Source: Hymenobacter arizonensis (GTDB lineage Bacteria; Bacteroidota; Bacteroidia; Cytophagales; Hymenobacteraceae). Taken from it: 64,000 nt of DNA. Below the pieces are notes generated by a model. That model was not told where the DNA came from, made no database searches, and saw only the letters and a list, made by a program, of their open reading frames with translations. Of the stretch, positions 33,860 to 42,030 are shown piece after piece. The DNA is taken from positions 744,001 to 808,000 of the forward strand of contig NZ_FOXS01000001.1 of the NCBI RefSeq assembly GCF_900115775.1, in the 5' to 3' direction. Both the position numbers and the translations under genes were made by a program. Positions within the stretch are counted from its first letter, which is position 1, and each line of letters starts with the position of its first letter.

Positions 33860-34415
33860 CTTGTACGCTGACTTGGCTATAACGATGCGTCTCCCGCAAA
33901 ATCATTCTCTGCAGCAAACAGGTTTCGGGCCCCGTGAAGTGGTAGCCGGGCTGCGACACGCTAAGCTGGCCGTAGTGCAGCATATGTGGCTGGCTCGGCA
34001 CAGAGGGTAAATTTCTACTGTGCCTTATTAAAACTTTTCTGGGAAAGTAGAGGGCTAAAAGTGAGCTTAATGCTGATAATTAGAGTTTTGTGCCAAGCCG
34101 GTGACGCAGGATTTTGGAGCATAACCAAGAACGAAACGCTGCCGTCCGTAGTTTTGTAGCGCAAGTACCCCGCGCTGGTGGGCCAGGTTTTAAAGTTGGC
34201 CCCGCAACTAGCAGTTTGGCAACGCTTCTTATGCCGCTCCGCGCTGCTGAAAAAACGCGAAGCTGCTTTAGCTCAGCTGCCACGGCACGGGGCACTTGCA
34301 CTGCCGCGCAACGTGCGGAAAAAGCCGCAGGAAAGTCCCAATCAGGGCCGAATGGGGCAAGGGCAGGACCTTATTTAGCCTGGACCATTCAAGTCCCGGG
34401 TGAATTACATTACCT
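33860..34415. other. 556-base gap between BLUF gene and mnmA
   Basis: No convincing protein gene. A promoter-like TAGTTTTG (34149-34156) lies 259 bases before mnmA. The sequence after it is GC-rich and can form several short hairpins, for example GGGCCA / TGGCCC near 34179 and TGCGG / CCGCA near 34315. It may be a long 5' leader or a small RNA; no known RNA family could be matched by eye. Confidence 0.35.
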
Positions 34416-35573
34416 ATGAATACCGAAGTAAAAGGAAGAGTACTCGTTGCCATGAGCGGCGGAATCGACTCTAGCGTAGCCGCCGTGCTGCTACACGAAC
34501 AAGGCTACGAAGTGGTTGGAATGACCATGAAAACCTGGGACTACGCCAGCGCGGGCGGTTCCAAAAAAGAAACCGGCTGCTGCTCGCTCGACAGCATCAA
34601 CGACGCCCGCGACATTGCCGTGCAGCTCGGCTTTCCGCACTACATCATCGACATTCGCGACGAGTTCGGTGATTTCGTTATCGACAATTTCACCGACGAG
34701 TACCTCGCCGGCCGCACCCCTAATCCCTGCGTGCTCTGCAATACCCACATCAAGTGGGATGCGCTGCTGCGCCGCGCTGACCAACTGGGCTGCCAGTACA
34801 TCGCCACCGGCCACTATGCCAACATTCGCAAGGATGCAGATACTGGCCGCTTTGTGGTAAGCAAAGGCCTAGACGAAAACAAAGACCAAAGCTATGCCCT
34901 GTGGGGCGTGAGCCAGGAGAGCCTGAGCCGCACGCTGTTCCCGCTGGGCGGCATGCGCAAAACCGAGATTTATGACGAAGCCCGCCGCCGGGGCTTCAAC
35001 GAACTGGTGAACAAGCCGGAGAGCTACGAAATCTGCTTCATCCCCGACAACGACTACCGGGGCTTCCTGCGGCGGCGCGTGCCGGGCCTGGAGGCGCGGG
35101 TGGCCGGCGGCAACTTCGTGACCAAAAACGGGCGCGTTATCGGCAAGCACGAGGGCTACCCGTTCTACACCATTGGGCAGCGCAAAGGCCTGGGCGTAGC
35201 CTTGGGTTATCCCGCGTTCGTGCTCGAAATTCGGCCCGATACCAACGAGGTGGTGCTCGGCAATTACGACGAGCTGGCCAGTACGGCCACGGTGGTTGGC
35301 AAGCTGAACATGGGCAAGCAGGCCAGCCTGGCGGGCCAGGGCCTGGTGCCCGCCGTGGTGAAGGTGCGCTACAACCACGACGGCGCGCCGGCTTTTCTGG
35401 AAGAACTGGACGGAAAAATCCGTGTTTATTTTGAGGAGCCCGTGCACGCCATCACGCCCGGGCAGGCGGCCGTGTTCTACGACGGCAACGACGTGCTGGG
35501 CGGCGGCTGGATTGAGCGCCACGTAATCGGCGAATTCCCCTTACCTTTTGCGGCCGCAGAGGCCGGCATCTAA
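34416..35573 (+). CDS. mnmA: tRNA-specific 2-thiouridylase MnmA
   Basis: Adds sulphur to U34 of tRNA-Lys, -Glu and -Gln. 385 residues. The ATP pyrophosphatase loop is MSGGIDSSVAAVLL; MGMTMKTWDYA-like strand follows. Catalytic cysteines sit in TPNPCVLCN and in SYEICFIPDNDYRGFL. IATGHYANI, KDQSYALWG, FYTIGQRKGLG and the C-terminal beta-barrel (VKVRYNHDGAPA, ITPGQAAVFYDGN) are all present. The downstream lipoprotein starts 29 bases after its stop. Confidence 0.96.
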   Translation: MNTEVKGRVLVAMSGGIDSSVAAVLLHEQGYEVVGMTMKTWDYASAGGSKKETGCCSLDSINDARDIAVQLGFPHYIIDIRDEFGDFVIDNFTDEYLAGRTPNPCVLCNTHIKWDALLRRADQLGCQYIATGHYANIRKDADTGRFVVSKGLDENKDQSYALWGVSQESLSRTLFPLGGMRKTEIYDEARRRGFNELVNKPESYEICFIPDNDYRGFLRRRVPGLEARVAGGNFVTKNGRVIGKHEGYPFYTIGQRKGLGVALGYPAFVLEIRPDTNEVVLGNYDELASTATVVGKLNMGKQASLAGQGLVPAVVKVRYNHDGAPAFLEELDGKIRVYFEEPVHAITPGQAAVFYDGNDVLGGGWIERHVIGEFPLPFAAAEAGI

Positions 35574-35602
35574 GCGCTTTCCTGCTTTCATCTACCCTTT
35601 TT

Positions 35603-36424
35603 ATGCATCTCATTTCAGCCGCATTCCTGGTTAAACACTTCGCCCGCCGCACCAGCGTGGCCCTTTTGGCGGGCGGGCTGGCCGTGGGTGCGGCAGGATG
35701 CAAAAACGAGTCGATGCCCGCGCCCGAAACCGGCGTGGACTATTACCCCATTGCGGTGGGCAACTACTGGACCTACGCCGTAGTGGACACTACCTGGAGC
35801 CGGGCTTCTGGCGGTGTAGGCGGCTCGCAGCTCATAGCTAGCGTGCCGCGCGACAGCACCTACCAACTGAAGGAGACCATCACGGAGATTTTGACGGATG
35901 CAGCGGGCAAAAAAGCCTACCGCATGGTGCGCTCAAAACGGGTGGGGACCACGGCCGCTTTCCGCGACGACAGCGTTTTCGTGCTCAGCGCCAACGAACA
36001 GTTTGTGACCCTGAACCGCAACAACGCGCGCTCCGTGGAGCTGATATTTCCGGTGCGGGAAGGCCGCTCGTGGAATTTCAACGCCTTCAACAACAACTTC
36101 AACGACACTATCACGGCCGAAACCCGGCAGTATAGCGCCATCGGGCTGCCCTTTACCCTGGCGGCGTCGGGCGGTGTGCCGGCGCAGTCGTACCCCGTCA
36201 CGGTGACTACCGCCAATACCGGGGCCGCGGCCGAAAACAGCCTGGTGAAGCAGGCCAGCTACCGGCAGGTGTTTGCCAAAGGAGTGGGCCCTGTGTTTCG
36301 GCGGCGCGTGTATTTCCTGCCCTATACTTACGTAGGGGCGGGCGGCATTCAGGTGTACCCGCCTCGGGCGTACGTCTCGGGTTTCACGCGCCGCGAAACG
36401 CTGATTGACCACGGCCCCCGCTAG
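35603..36424 (+). CDS. Lipoprotein of unknown function
   Basis: 273 residues. A rather long signal (basic KHFARRT then LLAGGLAVGAAGC) ends in lipobox GAAGC. The mature protein starts with a Pro/Glu linker and then YYPIAVGNYWTYAVVDTTW, a motif common at the start of Bacteroidota lipoproteins with a beta-sandwich fold. Alternating beta strands and a YPVTVTTANTG region follow. Probably surface or periplasmic; 29 bases behind mnmA but unrelated to it in function. Confidence 0.75.
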   Translation: MHLISAAFLVKHFARRTSVALLAGGLAVGAAGCKNESMPAPETGVDYYPIAVGNYWTYAVVDTTWSRASGGVGGSQLIASVPRDSTYQLKETITEILTDAAGKKAYRMVRSKRVGTTAAFRDDSVFVLSANEQFVTLNRNNARSVELIFPVREGRSWNFNAFNNNFNDTITAETRQYSAIGLPFTLAASGGVPAQSYPVTVTTANTGAAAENSLVKQASYRQVFAKGVGPVFRRRVYFLPYTYVGAGGIQVYPPRAYVSGFTRRETLIDHGPR

Positions 36425-36607
36425 GGGTGCATCTATTTGAACAGAAACAGGTCAATTGGCGGTTGATGCCTTGGGAGGTTATGCTTTATGGTAGCGTTGG
36501 TTGTTAGGCATTAATCTTGGGCTTAACAAAGATTTCCCCTGAGTATCAATGGCAAGTATACCGCAATGCGCAATCCACTATCCACTAGTTCCAGCTTACT
36601 CTTTGCC

Positions 36608-38302
36608 ATGGTGCCTTCCTCAATAAAAAGCTTGGTATTTTTGGCCGTTGCTGGCCTGGTTAACTTAGTGGCGGCCGCGCCGGTCTCGGCGCAGGGCACG
36701 GTGCGCCGCCATTTGGTGTACTTCCGGGACAAAGCCGGTTCGCCGTATTCGGTAGCCCAGCCCCAAGAGTTTTTGTCGGCCCGCTCGGTGGCCCGCCGAA
36801 ACCGGCAGGGCATTGCCGTATTGCCGCGCGACTTGCCCGTGAACCCCGCCTACGTGGCGCAGGTGCGCGGCGTGGCCGGCACCCAGATTCACTACACCTC
36901 GCGCTGGTTTAATGCGGCTGTCGTGTCCTGCGACTCGGCTACCCTGGTTCGCGTCATGGCGCTGGCCCCGGTGCGCAGCGCAGCTACGCTCAACCGCAGT
37001 TTCCGGGATGTGAGCCCCACGGCGGCCCCCACGCAAGTGCCGCCCGCAGCCGCCCGCGGCACCCTGGCCACGCGTGCCCAATACGGGCCCGCTTACCGCC
37101 AGAACGAGCAAATTGGCGCCTTGGCCATGCACGATGCCGGCTTCCGCGGCGAAGGCATGCAGATTGCCGTTTTTGATGCTGGTTTCCCCGGCGTTGACCA
37201 GATTTCTGCCTTGCAGCCGCTGTTCCAGGAGCAGCGGCTGGCGGGCACCCGCAACTTTGTCGACGGCGGCACCAGCGTGTTTCTGCGCAGCGGCCACGGC
37301 ACCAACTGCCTGTCGGCCATGGCCGCCAACGAGTCGGGCAAATACATCGGCAGCGCCCCCAAAGCAACTTATCATCTCTGCATTACGGAGGATGTTAGCT
37401 CCGAGCATCCCATTGAAGAAGCCAACTGGCTGGCCGCAGCCGAATACGCCGATTCGGTGGGAGTCGACATCATTAGCTCGTCGTTGGGCTACACCACGTT
37501 CGATTCTCCTTCGGTTTCTTATACCTACGCCGACATGAACGGCCGTACGGCCATCAGCTCGCGGGCGGCTACCATTGCCGCGCACGTGGGTATTCTGGTG
37601 GTGAATGCGGCCGGCAATGAAGGCAGTAGCTCCTGGCGCTACATCTCGGCACCCGCCGATGCCGACTCCATTATGTCGGTAGGCGCAGTAGACTCTTTAG
37701 GTAACCACGCCAGCTTTAGTTCGTTCGGCCCCACCTCCGATGGCCGCATCAAGCCGACACTGATGGCCATGGGCCGGGCTGCCGCTGTTCTTTCCCCCAA
37801 CGGGGCCGCATACCGTGGCAACGGTACTTCATTTGCCTGTCCCATTCTGGCCGGCATGGCCGCGGGCTTCTGGCAGGCCAATCCCACGCTGACGGCTCAG
37901 CAAGTGATTACCGCTTTGCGCAACACGGCCTCTCAGGCCAACACGCCAAGCCCCGCTTTGGGCTACGGCATTCCCAACTTTGTTACGGCCTACAACGCCC
38001 TAAACCCCAATGCGCCACTAAGCTCGAAAAACAACAAGGACTTGGATGGTGATGCGCTGAGCTTATTCCCTAATCCCACCGGCGACGGAGCCGTCACGCT
38101 AGCCTTGCCCTCGGTGCTCCGTGGTAAGCCCCTGCGCGTGCGGGTGCTCGATGCCCGTGGGGCCGTGGTAGCTACCCAGCAGGTTGCAGCCACTGCCAGC
38201 AGCACCGCGGGCCTGCAGCTGGGCCGGTTGGCCAAGGGCAATTACACGTGCGAAGTAAGCACCCGCGACGCCCGTCGCACGGTGAAGTTCACGCAGCAAT
38301 AA
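36608..38302 (+). CDS. Secreted subtilisin-like serine protease (S8) with T9SS sorting domain
   Basis: About 564 residues from the ATG at 36608, giving a 29-residue signal (VSAQ); an ATG at 36566 adds 14 residues and is possible. Catalytic triad: Asp190 (IAVFDAGF), His230 (SGHGTNCLSAMA), Ser408 (NGTSFACPILAGMAAG); oxyanion Asn in NAAGNEG. The propeptide (about 30-150) resembles an S8 inhibitor with RHLVYFRDK. The C-terminal ~80 residues are a T9SS type A domain (SLFPNPTGDGAVTLAL, LAKGNYTCEV). Exported by the type IX system for external protein digestion. Confidence 0.95.
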   Translation: MVPSSIKSLVFLAVAGLVNLVAAAPVSAQGTVRRHLVYFRDKAGSPYSVAQPQEFLSARSVARRNRQGIAVLPRDLPVNPAYVAQVRGVAGTQIHYTSRWFNAAVVSCDSATLVRVMALAPVRSAATLNRSFRDVSPTAAPTQVPPAAARGTLATRAQYGPAYRQNEQIGALAMHDAGFRGEGMQIAVFDAGFPGVDQISALQPLFQEQRLAGTRNFVDGGTSVFLRSGHGTNCLSAMAANESGKYIGSAPKATYHLCITEDVSSEHPIEEANWLAAAEYADSVGVDIISSSLGYTTFDSPSVSYTYADMNGRTAISSRAATIAAHVGILVVNAAGNEGSSSWRYISAPADADSIMSVGAVDSLGNHASFSSFGPTSDGRIKPTLMAMGRAAAVLSPNGAAYRGNGTSFACPILAGMAAGFWQANPTLTAQQVITALRNTASQANTPSPALGYGIPNFVTAYNALNPNAPLSSKNNKDLDGDALSLFPNPTGDGAVTLALPSVLRGKPLRVRVLDARGAVVATQQVAATASSTAGLQLGRLAKGNYTCEVSTRDARRTVKFTQQ

Positions 38303-38314
38303 CCTCCTTTTCAA

Positions 38315-38354
38315 GGCATAAAAAAAGGCGCTGCACGGCGCCTTTTTTTATGCC
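38315..38354 (+). terminator. Hairpin terminator after the subtilase gene
   Basis: A 17-bp perfect stem (38315-38331 with 38338-38354) around a 6-base loop, with A7 and T7 tracts inside the stem. Confidence 0.88.
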
Positions 38355-38437
38355 CGCAGCGCTGTATATCAGCTTGTTTTTGAGGGCTATATTTTGTAAT
38401 TTTAAAGCATCAATTCACTACCATTTTCTTGCAGTAC

Positions 38438-38761
38438 ATGTTGCAAATGATGATTTCCAAGCGCATCGGGCGCCGCCAGTTTCACTTCACGGTGCAGGGC
38501 AATAATTTCCATGAAACCGTGGCTGAGTATGACCGGCTTAGCTTCCCCGACGTGCCCAATTGCGGCCTTTGCGGCTCGGATAATCTGGACCTGACCAGCC
38601 GCGTGGCGCAGGATAAATTCAAGTACACCTCGGTGAAGTGCATCGACTGCCGCGCCGACCTCACCTTTGGCAAAACCCAAAAAGACGACCAAACCGTGTT
38701 TCTCCGCCGCCGCGAAGGCGGGGAGTTTGACTGGAAAGCACTGGATAAAAGCGAGCGTTAA
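38438..38761 (+). CDS. Small zinc-ribbon protein of unknown function
   Basis: 107 residues from the ATG at 38438; ATGs at 38447 and 38450 are close alternatives. The N-terminus reads RIGRRQFHFTVQGNNFHETVAEYD. A four-cysteine zinc ribbon follows: NCGLCGSDN and VKCIDCRADL. The rest is basic-acidic with FGKTQKDDQTVFLRRREGG. No signal peptide, so cytoplasmic. The shape resembles small nucleic-acid-binding proteins, some in phages, but no phage gene is near. Confidence 0.72.
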   Translation: MLQMMISKRIGRRQFHFTVQGNNFHETVAEYDRLSFPDVPNCGLCGSDNLDLTSRVAQDKFKYTSVKCIDCRADLTFGKTQKDDQTVFLRRREGGEFDWKALDKSER

Positions 38762-38801
38762 TCTTTTCGGCCCGCCGCGCGGTTATAGCGCTGCCAAGTT
38801 T

Positions 38802-38835
38802 AAGAACGGCACCCTGGCGCAGGGTGCCGTTCTTT
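38802..38835 (+). terminator. Hairpin terminator upstream of riboflavin synthase
   Basis: A 15-bp perfect stem (38802-38816 with 38820-38834), 3-base loop, then T. It separates the zinc-ribbon gene from ribE. It does not look like an FMN riboswitch. Confidence 0.85.
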
Positions 38836-38881
38836 GCATAAAATCAATGGCATCTGCCAAATCTGACCAAATCCGCGTTTC

Positions 38882-39472
38882 ATGTTTACTGGAATTATTG
38901 AAGCCCTGGGCACCATAGTAGCCGTTGACAATCAGGGCAGCAACCGCCATTTCACGGTGGCCTCGCCCTTTGCCGCCGAGTTGAAAATTGACCAAAGCGT
39001 GGCGCACGACGGTGTGTGCCTGACCGTGGTGGCCGTGAACCCCGCCGCCGGCACGCACGTGGTCACGGCCATCGACGAAACCATGCGCGTCACCAACCTG
39101 AACCAGTGGCAGCTTGGCCGCCACGTGAACCTGGAGCGCTGCCTGGCCGCCAACGGCCGCTTCGATGGCCACATTGTGCAAGGCCACGTCGACGCCACGG
39201 CCACCTGCCTGAGCGTGACCGACCAGGACGGCTCCTGGCTGTTTCGGTTTGGCCACGCGCCTGGCCCCGGCCGACTCACCGTGGAGAAAGGTTCTATTTG
39301 CGTGAACGGCACCAGCCTGACCTGCTTCGAGAGCACCGACGAAGGCTTCACCGTGGCCATCATTCCCTACACCTACGAGCACACCAGCTTTCAGCAGCTG
39401 CGCGCGGGCGAAACCGTAAACCTGGAGTTTGACATTGTAGGAAAGTACGTGGCCAAGCTGCTGGGTAAATAA
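38882..39472 (+). CDS. ribE: Riboflavin synthase
   Basis: Converts two 6,7-dimethyl-8-ribityllumazines into riboflavin. 196 residues with the internal duplication of the family: MFTGIIEALGTIV, HDGVCLTVVAV and GHIVQGHVDATA in the first lumazine-binding repeat; KGSICVNGTSLTC, FTVAIIPYTYEHTSF and the final LEFDIVGKYVAKLL in the second. Other rib genes are not adjacent. The start 47 bases after a terminator implies its own promoter close by. Confidence 0.96.
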   Translation: MFTGIIEALGTIVAVDNQGSNRHFTVASPFAAELKIDQSVAHDGVCLTVVAVNPAAGTHVVTAIDETMRVTNLNQWQLGRHVNLERCLAANGRFDGHIVQGHVDATATCLSVTDQDGSWLFRFGHAPGPGRLTVEKGSICVNGTSLTCFESTDEGFTVAIIPYTYEHTSFQQLRAGETVNLEFDIVGKYVAKLLGK

Positions 39473-39535
39473 GCGAGGAACCTGAAGGCGGTAGCTGCGT
39501 AGAAAGAGGAACCCTCACGTAACGCATTTACCGCC

Positions 39536-39736
39536 ATGTCGAAACGAGAATTAATCGAGCCCAACGAGGGCGACAAACGATACATCCGCCGCGATGAAAA
39601 AGGACGAATTACCGATTCGGTCGATTTGAATAAATCCTTGTCGCAAGACGATAAACACAACTCCAAAAAGACCAGCAAGCCCGGCCAGGGCGATAGAGGC
39701 GACGGCCACACCGGCAACCGAAAGCCCGCTAAGTAG
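39536..39736 (+). CDS. Small charged protein of unknown function
   Basis: 66 residues, very hydrophilic and rich in Lys, Asp and Gly: KRELIEPNEGDKRYIRRDEK at the start and a KPGQGDRGDGHTGNRKPAK tail. No cysteines, signal or membrane segment. Likely disordered. The reading frame is clean and a strong terminator follows 6 bases after the stop, which supports a real gene. Similar short proteins are seen in Hymenobacter; function unknown. Confidence 0.7.
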   Translation: MSKRELIEPNEGDKRYIRRDEKGRITDSVDLNKSLSQDDKHNSKKTSKPGQGDRGDGHTGNRKPAK

Positions 39737-39742
39737 CCACAA

Positions 39743-39776
39743 AAAAAGCCCCGTTGAGCTCTCAACGGGGCTTTTT
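39743..39776 (+). terminator. Hairpin terminator after the small charged protein
   Basis: A 16-bp perfect stem (39743-39758 with 39761-39776) with a 2-base apex and flanking A/T runs; can serve the convergent flavoreductase gene as well. Confidence 0.9.
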
Positions 39777-39820
39777 GGTTTAGGATGGCAGCCGAAACCG
39801 GAGAAGCAAATGGGCTTAAG

Positions 39821-40381
39821 TTAGGCCGGGGCGCCCTGAAAGAAAGTACGGGCCCGCTGCAGGGCCTTTGCATCTTGCTGAATATCGTTTGGGCGCGAGC
39901 CGGTGCCATAGAGTAGCCCGCCCCAGTGCATGCCCATGGCCTGGGCCGTCAGCATCAGGGAGGCCTCCAGGGGAGCAGCATCGGCTTGGCTGCCGCTGCT
40001 TACGATAATGGCCCACAAAGTTTTGCCCTGCATTTTTTCCCTGAACTCCAAGTTGGGTGTGCGCATCCAGGCGTACCAATAATCGAGGTAGTGCTTGGCG
40101 GCGGCGGGCAGGCTGTACCAGAGCAACGGAGCGGCGAGCACCAGGTCGGTAGCTTCGAGGGTGGCATCCAGCAGCTTCTGCACGTTGCCGGTGGGCACCG
40201 GGAAGGAGCCGTGGTGCCGCATGTCGATGAACTCCGGCAGGGAGAAGTCGCGCAGGTGCAGCCACCGTTGTTTGGTTTGGGGAGGCAACGGGTATGCGGC
40301 GCAATATGCCAACTGCTCGCTGTTGCCCAGGCTGCGGGTGCTGCAAAGCAGAAAAAAGAAGTGGCGCGCTACGTCATTCAT
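39821..40381 (-). CDS. NADPH-dependent FMN reductase-like flavoprotein
   Basis: 186 residues with a flavodoxin-like fold. The N-terminal strand-loop LLCSTRSLGNSEQLA should bind the FMN phosphate; LAAPLLWYSLPAAAKHYLDYW and LWAIIVSSGSQADAA match the family. Probably a quinone or flavin reductase. It is the last gene of a likely operon hemF - PAP2 - this gene, 12 bases after PAP2, so a redox role tied to heme or quinone metabolism is possible. Confidence 0.85.
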   Translation of the reverse strand: MNDVARHFFFLLCSTRSLGNSEQLAYCAAYPLPPQTKQRWLHLRDFSLPEFIDMRHHGSFPVPTGNVQKLLDATLEATDLVLAAPLLWYSLPAAAKHYLDYWYAWMRTPNLEFREKMQGKTLWAIIVSSGSQADAAPLEASLMLTAQAMGMHWGGLLYGTGSRPNDIQQDAKALQRARTFFQGAPA

Positions 40382-40393
40382 GTGGAAAACAGT

Positions 40394-40972
40394 CTAGACG
40401 TGGGAGGGCCACAAGCGCGGGGCCCAGCGCCGGTAGGCCGCGGCGGCGGCCCAACCCAGCAAGCTGCCCAGAGCAGCCCCCCCCAGAACATCGGTAGGAT
40501 AGTGGGCGCCAAGATACATTCGACTATAGGATAATAAGAGAGCCCACGAAAAGACGGTCCATTTTAGCAACCTATACCGGCCTGCGGGAAGCACCACGGA
40601 CAGAAAAACTGCTAATGCAAATGAGTTGGCCGCGTGTGAGGACAAGAACCCAAATTGCCCACCACACCCATCGGGCAAATGCAGGTAGGTCGCCAGCACG
40701 GACTCGTGGCAGGGGCGAGGGCGGGCAAAAAAAGGCTTGAACAAGCGGCTGGTAATGCTGTCGGCCAGGGCCACGGCCGCTATCACCAAAGGCAGCACCA
40801 GCAGAGCCCGGCGCCGAAACAGGTAGATGAGGGCCGCAATGAGGAGCACATAGGCTGGTATCCAAACGTTGCGGTCGGAGGCAAAGCCCATCACCTTATC
40901 CAGCAGCGGCGTGTGGGCGCGGTTGACGGCCAGCAGCAGCTGCCGGTCAAGCGTTTTAACGGCTTCAAGCAT
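40394..40972 (-). CDS. PAP2-family membrane phosphatase
   Basis: 192 residues with five to six membrane helices. The three-part phosphatase signature is visible: KPFFARPRP, FLSSHAANS (the catalytic His), and SRMYLGAHYPTDVLGG. Likely substrates are undecaprenyl pyrophosphate or phosphatidic acid. The start overlaps the end of hemF by 8 bases, so the two are translationally coupled. Confidence 0.92.
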   Translation of the reverse strand: MLEAVKTLDRQLLLAVNRAHTPLLDKVMGFASDRNVWIPAYVLLIAALIYLFRRRALLVLPLVIAAVALADSITSRLFKPFFARPRPCHESVLATYLHLPDGCGGQFGFLSSHAANSFALAVFLSVVLPAGRYRLLKWTVFSWALLLSYSRMYLGAHYPTDVLGGAALGSLLGWAAAAAYRRWAPRLWPSHV

Positions 40973-41897
40973 GGGCGAGCCAGTCTACGCCTTTTCGCAG
41001 CCAGGCCAGGGTGTTGGCCTCGGGCGTGCCTGGGGCTGGGGCGGCGGGGTTGTAGGCCCAGCCAGTGCGCGGGGGCAGGCTCATGAGAATGGACTCGGTT
41101 CGGCCGCCGGTTTCGAGGCCGAAGCGGGTGCCGCGGTCAAACGCCAGGTTGAACTCCGCGTAGCGAGCGCGGCGCAGGCTCTGCCAGGATTCCTCGCGCT
41201 CGGCGAAGGGGAGGGCGTGGTTTTCGGCCATAAGCTCGGTATAGAAGGGGCCGAATAGCTCGGCCACGTCTTGCACAAAGCGAAACAGCTCCTCGGCCGA
41301 GCCGTCTTTCCCCACGGTGAGTCGGTCGAAGAAGATGCCGCCCACGCCGCGGGTTTCCTGGCGGTGGGGCAAGAAAAAATAATCGTCGGCCCAGCGGGTA
41401 AACTTGGGGTAGTACGCCAGATTGTGTTGGTCGCACACGGCGCGCAGCCGCTCGTGGAAGCGGCGGGCCTGGGCCTCGTCCACGTAAATAGGCGTCAAAT
41501 CGATGCCGCCTCCGAACCAGGCTTCGCCGTTGCCGGCCTCAAAATAGCGCACGTTCATGTGGATGATGGGCACGCGTGGGCTGCGCGGGTGCAGTACCAC
41601 GCTCACGCCGGTGGCATAAAAAGAGGGGTCGGGCATGTGCAGCTGCCGGGCCGCGGCCTCGCTCATCTGCCCCCATACGGCCGAAAAACCAACCCCGCCT
41701 TTTTCGAGGATGCGGCCGTGTTCCAGTACTTTGGAGCGGCCGCCCCCGCCGCCTTCGCGTTCCCACGCATCGGTGAGGAAGTGGGCTGGGCCGGCATCGG
41801 CGGCTTCGAGCTGCTGGCACAAGCGCAATTGAAAATCGGCCAACCAGGTTTGGATTTCGGGGCGCGTGGTGGGGGAGGAAGTAGAGGACGTTAGCAT
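40965..41897 (-). CDS. hemF: Oxygen-dependent coproporphyrinogen III oxidase
   Basis: Converts coproporphyrinogen III to protoporphyrinogen IX in heme synthesis, using oxygen. 310 residues. Landmarks: GGRSKVLEHGRILEKGGVGFS, VVLHPRSPRVPIIHMNVRYF, WFGGGIDLTPIYVDE, AYYPKFTRWADDYFFLPHR, RGVGGIFFD, EFNLAFDRGTRFGLETGGR and ILMSLPPRTGW. Heads the operon with PAP2 and a flavoreductase. Its presence implies an aerobic lifestyle. Confidence 0.96.
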   Translation of the reverse strand: MLTSSTSSPTTRPEIQTWLADFQLRLCQQLEAADAGPAHFLTDAWEREGGGGGRSKVLEHGRILEKGGVGFSAVWGQMSEAAARQLHMPDPSFYATGVSVVLHPRSPRVPIIHMNVRYFEAGNGEAWFGGGIDLTPIYVDEAQARRFHERLRAVCDQHNLAYYPKFTRWADDYFFLPHRQETRGVGGIFFDRLTVGKDGSAEELFRFVQDVAELFGPFYTELMAENHALPFAEREESWQSLRRARYAEFNLAFDRGTRFGLETGGRTESILMSLPPRTGWAYNPAAPAPGTPEANTLAWLRKGVDWLAHA

Positions 41898-41999
41898 TTC
41901 ACCGCAGAGGACGCAGAATAATTCGCAGAGGGATGGCAGCGGCCGAGTCGGAAGAATAGGCCTCGTTGCCGCCCCAAAGATAGGGTGCCGGGTAGAGCG

Positions 42000-42007
42000 T
42001 ACTTTTG
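42000..42007 (+). promoter_or_regulatory. Possible -7 box of the fused E1 gene
   Basis: TACTTTTG matches TAnnTTTG exactly and ends 23 bases before the start codon. A TTG lies 31 bases upstream, too far for a normal -33 box. Confidence 0.45.
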
Positions 42008-42030
42008 TAGCCTAACTTCCCACGCCACCG

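Noticed and set aside
34328..34345. GCAGGAAAGTCCC, similar to the GAGGAAAGTCC core of RNase P RNA
   Set aside because: The other conserved RNase P segments are missing and the space is too short.
34178..34378. 66-codon open frame upstream of mnmA
   Set aside because: Starts with GTG, no family features and no clear start context; treated as non-coding.
38762..38881. FMN riboswitch before riboflavin synthase
   Set aside because: The only structure is a simple terminator hairpin; conserved FMN-aptamer segments are absent.
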